Shown: piece after piece, positions 1 through 8,593 of the stretch | How positions within the stretch are numbered: position 1 is the stretch's first letter | Layout: each line of letters opens with the position of its first letter | Assembly: GCF_000409775.1 (NCBI RefSeq) | Contig: NZ_KE332393.1 | Span: 128,171 to 192,170, forward strand | Length of the DNA: 64,000 nucleotides | Direction of reading: 5' to 3' | From: Litchfieldella anticariensis FP35 = DSM 16096 | Lineage (GTDB): Bacteria > Pseudomonadota > Gammaproteobacteria > Pseudomonadales > Halomonadaceae | Translations under genes and position numbers: made by a program | The notes under the pieces: generated by a model | The model's database searches: none | What the model saw: only the letters and a program-made list of their open reading frames with translations | What the model was told of the DNA's origin: nothing

Positions 1-71
1 TGCAGACATCACCCAGCGCGGAAAGTCGCAGCACACAGATGCGCTCGGGATGGGCAGGCAGAGGATGCTTC

Positions 72-782
72 ATGCGTTTGACGAGATTCCAAAAGGGAAA
101 GGTTTTCATTCTATATGATGCGCACAGTGTATGTGACGCCACTGGTCGGCCACAAATTGGACCGGAAACCTTCACTCCCGCCTTCTGGCAAGCACGTGAT
201 GCAGTAACCGGTGTAGCCCCCGGGCGCGGCTCGAGCCTGTTCGTCCAGGCCGGTAACGAAGATTGGGTCTTGCGGCCCTACCGACGCGGAGGCCTGGTGG
301 CGCGCTTCTGTGAATCGCGCTATGTCTGGACGGGCGCTGAGCGAAGCCGTGCCTTTCGCGAATTACGCCTCACCGCTCATTTGCATGAACAGGGCCTGCC
401 GGTTCCCCGACCCATCGGGGCCTGCGTATGGCGCCATGGGCTGGCCTACGAGGCGGCACTTATCACCGTTCGTTTGCCCGGAGCCAGAACCCTGGCCGAA
501 AGCCTTGCCCAAGCTGACAACGCCTTGCTGGAGCGCATCGGCGCCACCGTTCGCCGCTTTCACGATGCAGGCCTTGACCATGTCGACCTCAATGCTCGCA
601 ACCTGCTCATCGATGCCGATGATTGCCCGTGGATGATCGACCTGGACCGTTGTCGCTTACGCCGACCTGGTGCTTGGCGCGAAGCCAACCTCGAGCGCCT
701 TGAACGATCGCTGGCCAAATTTGGTGCCGCGCAGGCCATGACCGCGATCCGCCGCGGCTATGGGGTGTCGGCTTCAAGCTGA
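72..782 (+). CDS. kdkA: 3-deoxy-D-manno-octulosonic acid (Kdo) kinase
   Basis: Phosphorylates the Kdo residue of lipid A-Kdo at the inner face of the inner membrane, as in bacteria with a phosphorylated single-Kdo core. The 236-residue protein has the WaaP/KdkA kinase fold signature: the catalytic loop HVDLNARN at about residues 170-177 and the metal-binding DLDR at about 190. Length matches the KdkA family. I chose ATG at 72 because AGAGGA lies 7 bases upstream; an in-frame ATG at 39 has no good ribosome site. It is followed by other LPS core genes. Its 3' end overlaps the convergent glycosyltransferase gene by 9 bases. Confidence 0.85.
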   Translation: MRLTRFQKGKVFILYDAHSVCDATGRPQIGPETFTPAFWQARDAVTGVAPGRGSSLFVQAGNEDWVLRPYRRGGLVARFCESRYVWTGAERSRAFRELRLTAHLHEQGLPVPRPIGACVWRHGLAYEAALITVRLPGARTLAESLAQADNALLERIGATVRRFHDAGLDHVDLNARNLLIDADDCPWMIDLDRCRLRRPGAWREANLERLERSLAKFGAAQAMTAIRRGYGVSASS

Positions 783-1898
783 TTCATATTCGGCAATCAA
801 CCTCTCGACATGAGCGCCAAGCGTAAAATCGTTGCGGGCAACGAGGCAGGCCTCTCGCCCCAAGCGCTCACGCAAGGCACCATCTGCAACCAGCTCGGCC
901 ATGGCTTCAGCCCAGGCACCAGCATCGCCGGGCGGCGCCAGACGCCCACAGCGGGTCGTAAGTAGTTCTGGAATGGCCCCGCTATCAGCACCGATCACCG
1001 CTTTTCCGGCGGCCATGGCTTCAATCACTGTCAAGCCAAAGGCTTCGTTGCGTGAAGGCACACAGACAATCTCCAACGCCTCGAACACGCGGGGCAAGTC
1101 ACGTCGAAAACCCGCAAAACTCACGCAATCCGCCAATCTCAACGACACCACCAGTTTCTCGAGCGTTTCGACATAAGGCACGTTGGCCCCATCGTCGGCA
1201 CGGGTTCCCCCAATGATCACGCCGTGGAAATGCCTATCGGGATAACGGTCACGTAGCACTGCGAGGGCTTCGAGCCACAGCTGCTGCCCTTTACCCAGCG
1301 TTAAACGGCCCGGTAAACCGATGGCGACCGCCCCTTGCGAAATGCCAAGTTCCGCACGTAAGGCCTCACGTGCGGCCTCATCGAGCACCGGCAGATAGGG
1401 ATCGGGGTCGATACCCAGATAGAGGCGATGGATCCGCTCTGAGGGCAGGGGAAAGGCCTTGAGGTTGCGTTCGCGGGTCGCTTCGCTAATCGAAAACAGC
1501 CGGGTGAGCTTACCGTAGGCCCAACGGTGATAGAGATCCTTCTTGGGACGTGTAACTCCCATATGATCGGTGAAGAATAACCGGAGCCCGGGTCGCAGAG
1601 TCTTCAGCAGAGCCCCCAAACGCAAATCGCTGGACTTGTGACAATGCACCACACGGATATCGTGGCGCTTGAGATAACCCAAGATACCCATCGCCTCGAC
1701 CAACGCTCGCGCCCGCGAAGCAACCGTCAAAGGCTCGATCCCCGCTTCCTGTAGACTAGAGGCGACTCTCGAACCGCTCAACGCCAATCCATGCACCTGC
1801 CACCCCTGTCGACTCAGCTCAGGTATAATCCGTGACGGATACATTTCCAGACCGCCCCAGCCACTCGAGAGACAGATATGTAGAACCTTGGAAGGCAA
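774..1898 (-). CDS. Glycosyltransferase family 4, probable LPS core or surface glycan enzyme
   Basis: A 374-residue GT-B glycosyltransferase. It has a Gly-rich N-terminal donor fold (LSSGWGGLEMYPSRI) and the C-terminal E-x7-E region (PSRNEAFGLTVIEAMAAG, about residues 280-300) that binds the sugar nucleotide in GT4 enzymes. The start is TTG at 1898, supported by AAAAGGAG six bases upstream. The start of the divergent GT9 gene is only 14 bases away, so the promoters of both genes must lie inside the neighbouring coding sequences. Position among kdkA, waaF and hldD points to LPS core assembly. Donor and acceptor cannot be told from sequence. Confidence 0.8.
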   Translation of the reverse strand: MPSKVLHICLSSGWGGLEMYPSRIIPELSRQGWQVHGLALSGSRVASSLQEAGIEPLTVASRARALVEAMGILGYLKRHDIRVVHCHKSSDLRLGALLKTLRPGLRLFFTDHMGVTRPKKDLYHRWAYGKLTRLFSISEATRERNLKAFPLPSERIHRLYLGIDPDPYLPVLDEAAREALRAELGISQGAVAIGLPGRLTLGKGQQLWLEALAVLRDRYPDRHFHGVIIGGTRADDGANVPYVETLEKLVVSLRLADCVSFAGFRRDLPRVFEALEIVCVPSRNEAFGLTVIEAMAAGKAVIGADSGAIPELLTTRCGRLAPPGDAGAWAEAMAELVADGALRERLGREACLVARNDFTLGAHVERLIAEYESA

Positions 1899-1912
1899 GG
1901 GAACTCCTTTTC

Positions 1913-3004
1913 ATGACTCAACCCAAAATACGACCCCGTGCGCGACGCATCCTGGTGGTTCGAAACGATAAGCTCGGCGACTTCATGCTCGCCTGGCCAG
2001 CCTTGGCTTGCCTCAAGCGAGCCTTACCCGACAATCATATCGGCGTACTGGTACCCTCTTATACCGCTCCGCTGGCCCGAGCCTGTCCCTGGATCGACGA
2101 GGTGCTCCTCGACCCGGGTCCCCATGGCAACCGCTCCGCCCAACGCGACCTACTCGACCAGCTCCGCGAGAGACACTTCGATGCTCTGCTGACACTGTAC
2201 TCGACACCACGTATCGGTTGGCTGGGATGGCGTGCGGGCATTCCCCGGCGAACGGCACCGGCCACCAAGTGGGCGCAGATATTCTACAACCATCGCATCG
2301 TCCAGCGCAGGTCGCGGTCACGAAAGCCCGAGTATCAATACAACCTTGAATTGGCCGAAGCACTGCTCGACAAGCTGGGACAACCGCGTCCTGAGCCCCT
2401 CGCGCCGCCTTTTTGGCCATTGCCTGCCACAACGCGAGACACCCAACGAGAGCTGCTGGCCGATACGCTCAACCTGGACCGCTCGCGCCCGTGGCTCTTT
2501 CTGCATATCGGCAGCGGTGGTTCCGCCGTCAATCTCTCCTCGACCCAATATGCTACCCTGGCTGCCGTCATTGATCGCCAGACACCTTCCAATCGACGTC
2601 CACTGTGGCTACTGACCACCGGTCCCGGGGAGGAGGATACCACCAGAAAGCTGCGTGACGCCCTTTCCGAGCAAGGACTCGAAGCCATCGTGGTACCACC
2701 GCGTCAAGGATTGGAAGAGTTTGCCTTAACCCTGGCCGCTGCCGACCTGTTCATTGCCGGCTCCACCGGCCCACTGCATATCGCCGGCTGCCTGGACGTT
2801 CCGACTGCAGGCTTTTATCCGGCCAAGCGCTCCGCGACGCCGCTGCGCTGGCAGACCTGCAACGCTGCCGAGCGACGCCTCGCGTTTTGTCCGCCACCAG
2901 GCTCTGAGAGCGAAACCGATATGTCGCAGATAGACCTCGAAGCAGCGGCCAACGCTATCATCGATTTGATGAGCACCCAATTCAGCCACGAGATCCATCC
3001 ATGA
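1913..3004 (+). CDS. Glycosyltransferase family 9 (heptosyltransferase-like)
   Basis: A 363-residue member of the ADP-heptose:LPS heptosyltransferase family. The N-terminus RRILVVRNDKLGDFMLAWP is the typical GT9 acceptor-side motif (RxDxxGD), and the C-terminal half carries GSTGPLHIAG, the GT9 donor-binding loop. It could be heptosyltransferase I (waaC) or a III-type enzyme; waaF is separately present. ATG at 1913 is chosen because family homology begins about 10 residues later; an upstream in-frame ATG at 1832 would overlap the divergent GT4 gene. Its TGA overlaps the next start (ATGA), so it is translationally coupled to the GT2 gene. Confidence 0.82.
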   Translation: MTQPKIRPRARRILVVRNDKLGDFMLAWPALACLKRALPDNHIGVLVPSYTAPLARACPWIDEVLLDPGPHGNRSAQRDLLDQLRERHFDALLTLYSTPRIGWLGWRAGIPRRTAPATKWAQIFYNHRIVQRRSRSRKPEYQYNLELAEALLDKLGQPRPEPLAPPFWPLPATTRDTQRELLADTLNLDRSRPWLFLHIGSGGSAVNLSSTQYATLAAVIDRQTPSNRRPLWLLTTGPGEEDTTRKLRDALSEQGLEAIVVPPRQGLEEFALTLAAADLFIAGSTGPLHIAGCLDVPTAGFYPAKRSATPLRWQTCNAAERRLAFCPPPGSESETDMSQIDLEAAANAIIDLMSTQFSHEIHP

Positions 3005-3765
3005 AGCCTATTACAGGTATCGTCATTACCTTGAATGAAGAGAACGACATCGCTTGCTGCATCCGTTCGTTGTTTCTTGTTTGCGATGAAGTGATCGTGG
3101 TGGACTCTCTCAGTCAAGACAACACGGTCGATATCGCCCGCACCGAGGGTGCCAGAGTCATCGAGCAAGCCTATCTTGGTGACGGCCCTCAGAAGGCCTT
3201 TGGTGTCCCTTATGCCAAGAACGACTGGATCCTGGCACTAGACGCCGATGAACGACTGGATGACGATGCAGTCGAATTGATCAAATCTCTGGACTTGAGT
3301 GATGCAGGGCTCGCTTATGGCTTTCGCCGCAAGAATTTCGTTGGTCATCACTGGATCCGAGCGGCAGGCTTTTACCCGGACGCCGTCGTACGTCTTTATA
3401 ACCGGACCCAGGCGGGTTATCTGCCCAAGAAAGCGCATTCCGCCGTACAAGCACCCCAAACCTTGCAGACTTCAGCCCACATTCGGCACTTCACGTACCA
3501 GGATTTATCCCACTGGATACAGCGGATCGATCAACTTTCCTCACGTGATGCCTGGGCGATGAAGGAGCGAGGCATTCCACCCTCGACTTGGCGCCCAACC
3601 CTGCATGCCCTGAGCGCCACAATCCGAAAGCTGGTCTTGAAGGGAGGACTGCTACAGGGTCGCGATGGAATGACAGTCGCCATGACTACCGCATTTCATG
3701 CCTACATGAAGTACGCCAAGCTGAATGAGCTTTATGAGAACGAACATACTCGGCAGGAACGCTGA
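3001..3765 (+). CDS. Glycosyltransferase family 2, WaaE/KdtX-like
   Basis: A 254-residue GT-A enzyme. It opens with ITGIVITLNEENDI and has a DSLSQDNTVDIA segment plus the metal-binding DADE of the GT2 fold at about residues 80-83. The family member WaaE adds beta-glucose to inner-core heptose I in enterobacteria, and this protein resembles that group, including a C-terminal basic region that may sit on the membrane. It overlaps the GT9 gene by 4 bases and is co-transcribed with it. The exact sugar transferred is unknown. Confidence 0.78.
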   Translation: MKPITGIVITLNEENDIACCIRSLFLVCDEVIVVDSLSQDNTVDIARTEGARVIEQAYLGDGPQKAFGVPYAKNDWILALDADERLDDDAVELIKSLDLSDAGLAYGFRRKNFVGHHWIRAAGFYPDAVVRLYNRTQAGYLPKKAHSAVQAPQTLQTSAHIRHFTYQDLSHWIQRIDQLSSRDAWAMKERGIPPSTWRPTLHALSATIRKLVLKGGLLQGRDGMTVAMTTAFHAYMKYAKLNELYENEHTRQER

Positions 3766-3836
3766 CGTGGAAAGTCCCTGCTCAACCATGCGTAGTCTTG
3801 ATAAGCTAGCTAACTATTCCTTCAAGCGATATCGGC

Positions 3837-5510
3837 ATGCGTTCATTACTGAAAAGTCCTCTATTACGCCAACCTCGCTGGTGGGCCTTGACCATCCTTG
3901 GGTCATGCCTCGGCTATGCTGTCGTCACCCTGACACCACTGCCGTTGGGTCTGGCATTGGTGGTGCTGGCCATTTGGCTATTCGCCGCTCATCGCTTCCA
4001 CTGGGGCGCTCCGCCGCACCCACACGCTCCCAAGCACGTCTGGCCCTGGTCACTGTTACCGCTGGCGTTATGGTGGGTGTATCTCTATCTGGCCAATAGT
4101 TTTGGCAAGGTCGACCTGGGAGCCATCTACTTTCACCTTCAGGCCGGAATAACCGCGCATGGTGGTGTCAGCCGTATCAGCGCCGCCATTCTCTTTTCTC
4201 TATCGGCCATTATCAGCTTGGTGGCCTATACCTGGCTGGTTCGCCACGATCATCGCTGGCGCCTTTGGGAACGCATCCTGGTGCTGTTTCTGCTGGCCAC
4301 CAATCCGTTGCTGTTCGGTATCACCCAGCGCGGGGCAGCCATTGTCACTGAAGACGGTGAATGGCTGGACCGGCGATATGTCGAGCCGGCCCTCGTCGAC
4401 CGGCCTGCCGAGCTGCCCAATCTGCTGGTTCTCTATCTGGAGAGCACCGAGCGCACCTATTCCGACGAAGAACGATTCGGCGATGCCTATGACGACCTGG
4501 AAGCGATCGGAGAGAAGGGCATTGTTTTCGATGGAGTGCGTCAGCTAGACAATACCGGCTGGACCATGGCCGGCATGATCGCCAGCCAGTGCGGAACCCC
4601 CTTGATGCCTGCTGGCCTGCTGCATGACCGTCAGTTCGAGCCGCTCGAAGAGGTCGTGCCTGGGCTCGAGTGTATGGGCGACCTGCTCAGTAAAGAAGGC
4701 TACAACCTGACCTACATGGGTGGTGCCAGTAAAGAATTTGCCGGCAAAGGACTTTTCTATCGTGGTCATGGTTTTGACACCATCTACGGCCGCGAGGAAC
4801 TTGTCCCGCGTATGGAAAACCCTGACTATCTCAACAGTTGGGGACTCTACGACGATACGCTTTTCAACTTCGCCCTCGAGGAAATTCGCAAGCTTGATGC
4901 CAAGGGCGCGCCATGGGGATTTTTTGCCTTGACCCTCACGACTCATCCCCCTTACGGCAATCCCGCACGTAGTTGCCAAAAGCGGCAAGGGGAATTTGAT
5001 GGCGAGGATATCCTTTACTCGGTCGAGTGCAGTGCCTGGTTGACACGTGTCTTCCTCAACCGCTTGGAGAGTGACGGTCTGCTCGACAATACGCTGGTGG
5101 TCGTCGCCAGTGATCACCTGACAATGAAAGTGTCAGCTTGGGATAAGTTGATCGAAAGCCCGCGTGACAACACCTTCATCCTGATCGGCAATGGCCTGGC
5201 TCCAGCCCGTATCCAGCGGGAAGCGTCAACACTCGATCTCTTTCCCACGATACTGGAGGGCATGGGTTTCACCATCGATCAACACCGAGCCGGTCTTGGT
5301 GTCTCCTTGCTATCACCATTACGGACTCTGGTCGAGCGCAATGGCCAAGAAGAGATCAACCGCCGGTTGCGTGAAGAGTACGCGCTGCAAGAACGCTTGT
5401 GGGACGGATTGGAGCCGCAACGTCGTCAGAACGATGAATCTCCCCCCGAACAGATAACCGAGACACCTGCCGACGAGGTGGCGGGCGACGATGCCTCGGG
5501 AATTCCCTAA
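3837..5510 (+). CDS. Inner-membrane phosphoglycerol/phosphoethanolamine transferase, OpgB/LTA-synthase type
   Basis: A 557-residue protein with about four to five N-terminal membrane segments (residues 15-165) followed by a periplasmic alkaline-phosphatase-superfamily domain. Visible motifs are LYLESTERTY (metal-binding Glu), DNTGWTMAGMIASQCGTPL (the region of the catalytic Thr in OpgB-type enzymes) and the C-terminal metal site ASDHLT. Family members move phosphoglycerol or phosphoethanolamine from phospholipid head groups to periplasmic glucans or LPS. It is shorter than E. coli OpgB. It follows the LPS glycosyltransferases by 71 bases and converges on waaF with a 3-base gap, which suggests an envelope-glycan decoration role. 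Confidence 0.75.
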   Translation: MRSLLKSPLLRQPRWWALTILGSCLGYAVVTLTPLPLGLALVVLAIWLFAAHRFHWGAPPHPHAPKHVWPWSLLPLALWWVYLYLANSFGKVDLGAIYFHLQAGITAHGGVSRISAAILFSLSAIISLVAYTWLVRHDHRWRLWERILVLFLLATNPLLFGITQRGAAIVTEDGEWLDRRYVEPALVDRPAELPNLLVLYLESTERTYSDEERFGDAYDDLEAIGEKGIVFDGVRQLDNTGWTMAGMIASQCGTPLMPAGLLHDRQFEPLEEVVPGLECMGDLLSKEGYNLTYMGGASKEFAGKGLFYRGHGFDTIYGREELVPRMENPDYLNSWGLYDDTLFNFALEEIRKLDAKGAPWGFFALTLTTHPPYGNPARSCQKRQGEFDGEDILYSVECSAWLTRVFLNRLESDGLLDNTLVVVASDHLTMKVSAWDKLIESPRDNTFILIGNGLAPARIQREASTLDLFPTILEGMGFTIDQHRAGLGVSLLSPLRTLVERNGQEEINRRLREEYALQERLWDGLEPQRRQNDESPPEQITETPADEVAGDDASGIP

Positions 5511-5513
5511 GGC

Positions 5514-6548
5514 CTACTTGGCAGCGTGGATGGCATTCAGCACCCGCTCAGGCATCAACGTATTGAGGCAATTGGTATGCCCCAGCGGGCAATTCCGCTC
5601 GAAGCAGGGTGAACAAGTGAGCCCAAGATAATGGATCTCGGCATTGGCCGTGAGTGGTGGCGTATAGTCGGGCGAAGACGAGCCATAAATAGCATGCACC
5701 CGGCTTCCCACAGCAGCGGCAACATGCATCAACCCCGAGTCATTGGTGACCACTTGCTGGCAATCGGCCAGCAAGTCAACGGCATCCGCCAGTCGCGTCT
5801 TACCACACAGATTCACCGCATGGGGAAGGTCCTGGCAAATGGCCTCGCCGGCTGCCACATCCTTCCCACCCCCTAGCACTCGTACCTCGTAGCCTTCTGT
5901 CACCAAGGCTGCTGCCAATTCATGAAAATATTGCAACGGCCACTGCTTGGCAGGTCCATATTCGGCTCCCGGCATCATGCCGATCGCCGGTCTCGATGAC
6001 AACTCATACCTCAGACGCAATTCGACCAAGTTATCCGGGTCCACCCGGAGTCGAGGGCGAGGGATGGCAAAATTACCCTCTGCGGCCTCTTCTTCGCTCA
6101 GCCCCAGGGACACGAAACGCTTCACCGTCTGATTCAGCACTGTCTTGTCGAGCCGGCGCCGCTCGTTGAGCAGCACCAGCCGCTGTTCACCCAGAAAGCC
6201 TACTCGATGAGGAATTCGTGCCATGAATGGCACCAGAGCCGATTTCCAGGAGCGTGGCAGGACGATGGCATGATCGTAACGGCCACGCACACCACGTGCC
6301 GCAGCATGTCGTACGCTCCATCCCACCTGACCGTGACCCACGTCCAGCGGCACGACTTCATCGACTTCCTCCATGCGTTCGAGAATCGGCTGCGACCAGG
6401 CAGGCGCCACGACACCGACACGGCATCCCGGATGACGTTGTTTCAGCGTCATCAACAGACTCTGGGCCATAACCATGTCACCGACCCAGGAAGGCCCCAC
6501 GACCAGGATACGCCCGGGGTTGCGAACCGCCCCGGAGGGATCAGCCAT
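5514..6548 (-). CDS. waaF: LPS heptosyltransferase II
   Basis: Adds the second L-glycero-D-manno-heptose to the LPS inner core from ADP-heptose at the cytoplasmic face of the inner membrane. The 344-residue GT9 enzyme begins [20 protein letters not shown], the WaaF-specific form of the motif, and carries [13 protein letters not shown] in the donor domain. The Cys-rich tail ([15 protein letters not shown]) is typical of WaaF. Its start lies 8 bases inside the end of hldD, so the two are translationally coupled; hldD makes the sugar donor that waaF uses. Confidence 0.92.
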   Translation of the reverse strand: MADPSGAVRNPGRILVVGPSWVGDMVMAQSLLMTLKQRHPGCRVGVVAPAWSQPILERMEEVDEVVPLDVGHGQVGWSVRHAAARGVRGRYDHAIVLPRSWKSALVPFMARIPHRVGFLGEQRLVLLNERRRLDKTVLNQTVKRFVSLGLSEEEAAEGNFAIPRPRLRVDPDNLVELRLRYELSSRPAIGMMPGAEYGPAKQWPLQYFHELAAALVTEGYEVRVLGGGKDVAAGEAICQDLPHAVNLCGKTRLADAVDLLADCQQVVTNDSGLMHVAAAVGSRVHAIYGSSSPDYTPPLTANAEIHYLGLTCSPCFERNCPLGHTNCLNTLMPERVLNAIHAAK

Positions 6549-7497
6549 TCAGCCACTCCAGGTAGTCACACACTCCCTCGGCCACGGTCTTGAACTCGGC
6601 AGTGTAGCCAACTTCACGTAGTCGTGAGATGTCGGCTCGCGTATAGCTCTGATAGCGTCCCTTGAGCTCGTCGGGGAAATCGATGTAATCGATCTCACCC
6701 TTGCCATAGAACTTGATGACAGCCTCGGCGATGGCCTTGAATGGTTCGGCGCGCCCGGTGCCCAGGTTGAAGATTCCTGAGTGCTCAGGGTGATCGAGGA
6801 ACCACAGATTGACGTCGACCACATCACCGACAAACACGAAATCGCGACTTTGCATGCCAGCCTCGAAGCCATCCCAAGCCCCGAACAGCTTGGGATTCTC
6901 ACCGGCACTCACCTGTGTGTGGTGGTGGTAGGCCACGCTGGCCATCTTGCCCTTGTGCTGTTCTCGTGGGCCATAGACATTGAAGTAGCGAAACCCCACC
7001 ACCTGACTGGTGAAATCGTTCCAGCGCGCCCGCACATATTGGTCGAACAGCAATTTGGAGTAGCCGTAGACATTGAGCGGCTTCTCATGCTCGGGAGCCT
7101 CGACGAAAACTTCGCTGCCGCCGTAGGTAGCTGCCGAGGAGGCATACAGGAACGGAATGCCCTTACGTTGACAGTAGTGCAACAGCACCTTGGAGTACTC
7201 GAAGTTGTTCTCGAGCATGAAGCGACCGTCCCACTCGGTGGTATCGGAACAAGCCCCCTCGTGAAAGATCGCCTCGATGGGTGGCAGGCCGCCCTCTTCG
7301 CCACGCAACTCGGCTTGAACTCGCGCCAGGAAGTCATCCTTGTCCAGGTAATCTCCCAAGGCACAATCCACCAGATTGACGAACTTGGTACCATCGCTCA
7401 GGTCATCGACCACCAACACGTCCTGATGGCCTCGGGCATTGAGAGCCTTGACCAGGTTCGCACCGATGAAGCCGGCACCGCCTGTCACTACGATCAT
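6541..7497 (-). CDS. hldD: ADP-L-glycero-D-manno-heptose 6-epimerase
   Basis: Last step of ADP-heptose synthesis: epimerises ADP-D-glycero- to ADP-L-glycero-beta-D-manno-heptose. The 318-residue short-chain dehydrogenase begins [16 protein letters not shown] (NADP-binding TGGAGFIG) and has SSAATYG and the catalytic YGYSK. ATG at 7497 is chosen because GAGGAA lies 8 bases upstream and family homology starts at once; an in-frame ATG at 7539 would add 14 unrelated residues. It is the first gene of the hldD-waaF pair. The earlier phosphatase step, gmhB, is at 11.3 kb. Confidence 0.93.
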   Translation of the reverse strand: MIVVTGGAGFIGANLVKALNARGHQDVLVVDDLSDGTKFVNLVDCALGDYLDKDDFLARVQAELRGEEGGLPPIEAIFHEGACSDTTEWDGRFMLENNFEYSKVLLHYCQRKGIPFLYASSAATYGGSEVFVEAPEHEKPLNVYGYSKLLFDQYVRARWNDFTSQVVGFRYFNVYGPREQHKGKMASVAYHHHTQVSAGENPKLFGAWDGFEAGMQSRDFVFVGDVVDVNLWFLDHPEHSGIFNLGTGRAEPFKAIAEAVIKFYGKGEIDYIDFPDELKGRYQSYTRADISRLREVGYTAEFKTVAEGVCDYLEWLNG

Positions 7498-7628
7498 CTG
7501 TGATTCCTCATTGTCGTCTTTCGACTCCAGGTGCGTCATGAACGCATCATCACCTGTGCCTATAACCGATTAGCCACTAATTGTATACTTGGCGGTTCTT
7601 GAATTCATGGGCCAACGGTGCTTCTCCA

Positions 7629-8591
7629 ATGACACAGTCGACGCCTGACGTGACAACCTTCCAGGGCCTGATCCTTGCCCTGCAGCAATACTGGGCCGAA
7701 AAGGGCTGCGTGATCATGCAACCTCTGGACATGGAAGTCGGGGCCGGCACCTTCCACCCGGCCACCTTTCTACGAGCCATCGGCCCGGAAACCTGGAACT
7801 CGGCATATGTCCAGCCCTCGCGTCGCCCCACCGATGGGCGCTACGGCGAGAACCCCAACCGCCTGCAGCACTATTACCAGTTCCAGGTGGTGATGAAACC
7901 CTCACCCATCAATTTGCAAGAGCTGTACCTGGGCTCTCTGGCGCATGTGGGCATCGACCCACTGGTCCATGATATCCGCTTCGTCGAAGATAACTGGGAA
8001 TCTCCTACCCTAGGTGCGTGGGGGTTGGGTTGGGAGGTCTGGCTCAATGGCATGGAAGTCACCCAGTTCACCTATTTCCAGCAGGCCGGGGGCATCGAAT
8101 GCTTCCCTGTTACCGGAGAGCTGACCTACGGGCTGGAACGCATCGCCATGTACCTGCAGGATGTCGACAGCGTCTACGACTTGACCTGGACCCTGGCTCC
8201 TGATGGTACACGAGTCACCTATGGCGATGTCTACCTGCAGAACGAGCGCGAACAGTCTGCCTATAATTTCGAACATGCCGATGTACCGGCACTATTCGCT
8301 GCCTTCGATCACCAAGAGCGTGAATGCACCAAGTTACTTGAAGCCGGCCTGCCGCTGCCAGCCTACGAGATGGTTCTCAAGGCCTCGCACACCTTCAACC
8401 TGTTGGATGCCCGTCATGCCATCTCCGTCACCGAGAGGCAGCGCTATATCCTACGGGTGCGTACTATGGCCCGTGACGTAGCTCATGCCTACTACGACTC
8501 GCGCCAGGCCGCTGGCTTCCCCATGGCGCCGGAAGCCCTGCGCAATGAATTACTGGCCAAAGAGCCACTTGCCGAACAAGGAGACGCTTGA
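7629..8591 (+). CDS. glyQ: Glycine-tRNA ligase alpha subunit
   Basis: Catalytic subunit of the bacterial alpha2beta2 glycyl-tRNA synthetase, which activates glycine and charges tRNA-Gly. The 320-residue protein has [18 protein letters not shown] at the N-terminus and the class II motif region [16 protein letters not shown] and [17 protein letters not shown]. The start at 7629 fits the family; an upstream in-frame ATG at 7581 adds 16 non-conserved residues. It is immediately followed by glyS, forming a two-gene operon that ends in a hairpin terminator at 10696. Confidence 0.96.
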   Translation: MTQSTPDVTTFQGLILALQQYWAEKGCVIMQPLDMEVGAGTFHPATFLRAIGPETWNSAYVQPSRRPTDGRYGENPNRLQHYYQFQVVMKPSPINLQELYLGSLAHVGIDPLVHDIRFVEDNWESPTLGAWGLGWEVWLNGMEVTQFTYFQQAGGIECFPVTGELTYGLERIAMYLQDVDSVYDLTWTLAPDGTRVTYGDVYLQNEREQSAYNFEHADVPALFAAFDHQERECTKLLEAGLPLPAYEMVLKASHTFNLLDARHAISVTERQRYILRVRTMARDVAHAYYDSRQAAGFPMAPEALRNELLAKEPLAEQGDA

Positions 8592-8593
8592 GC

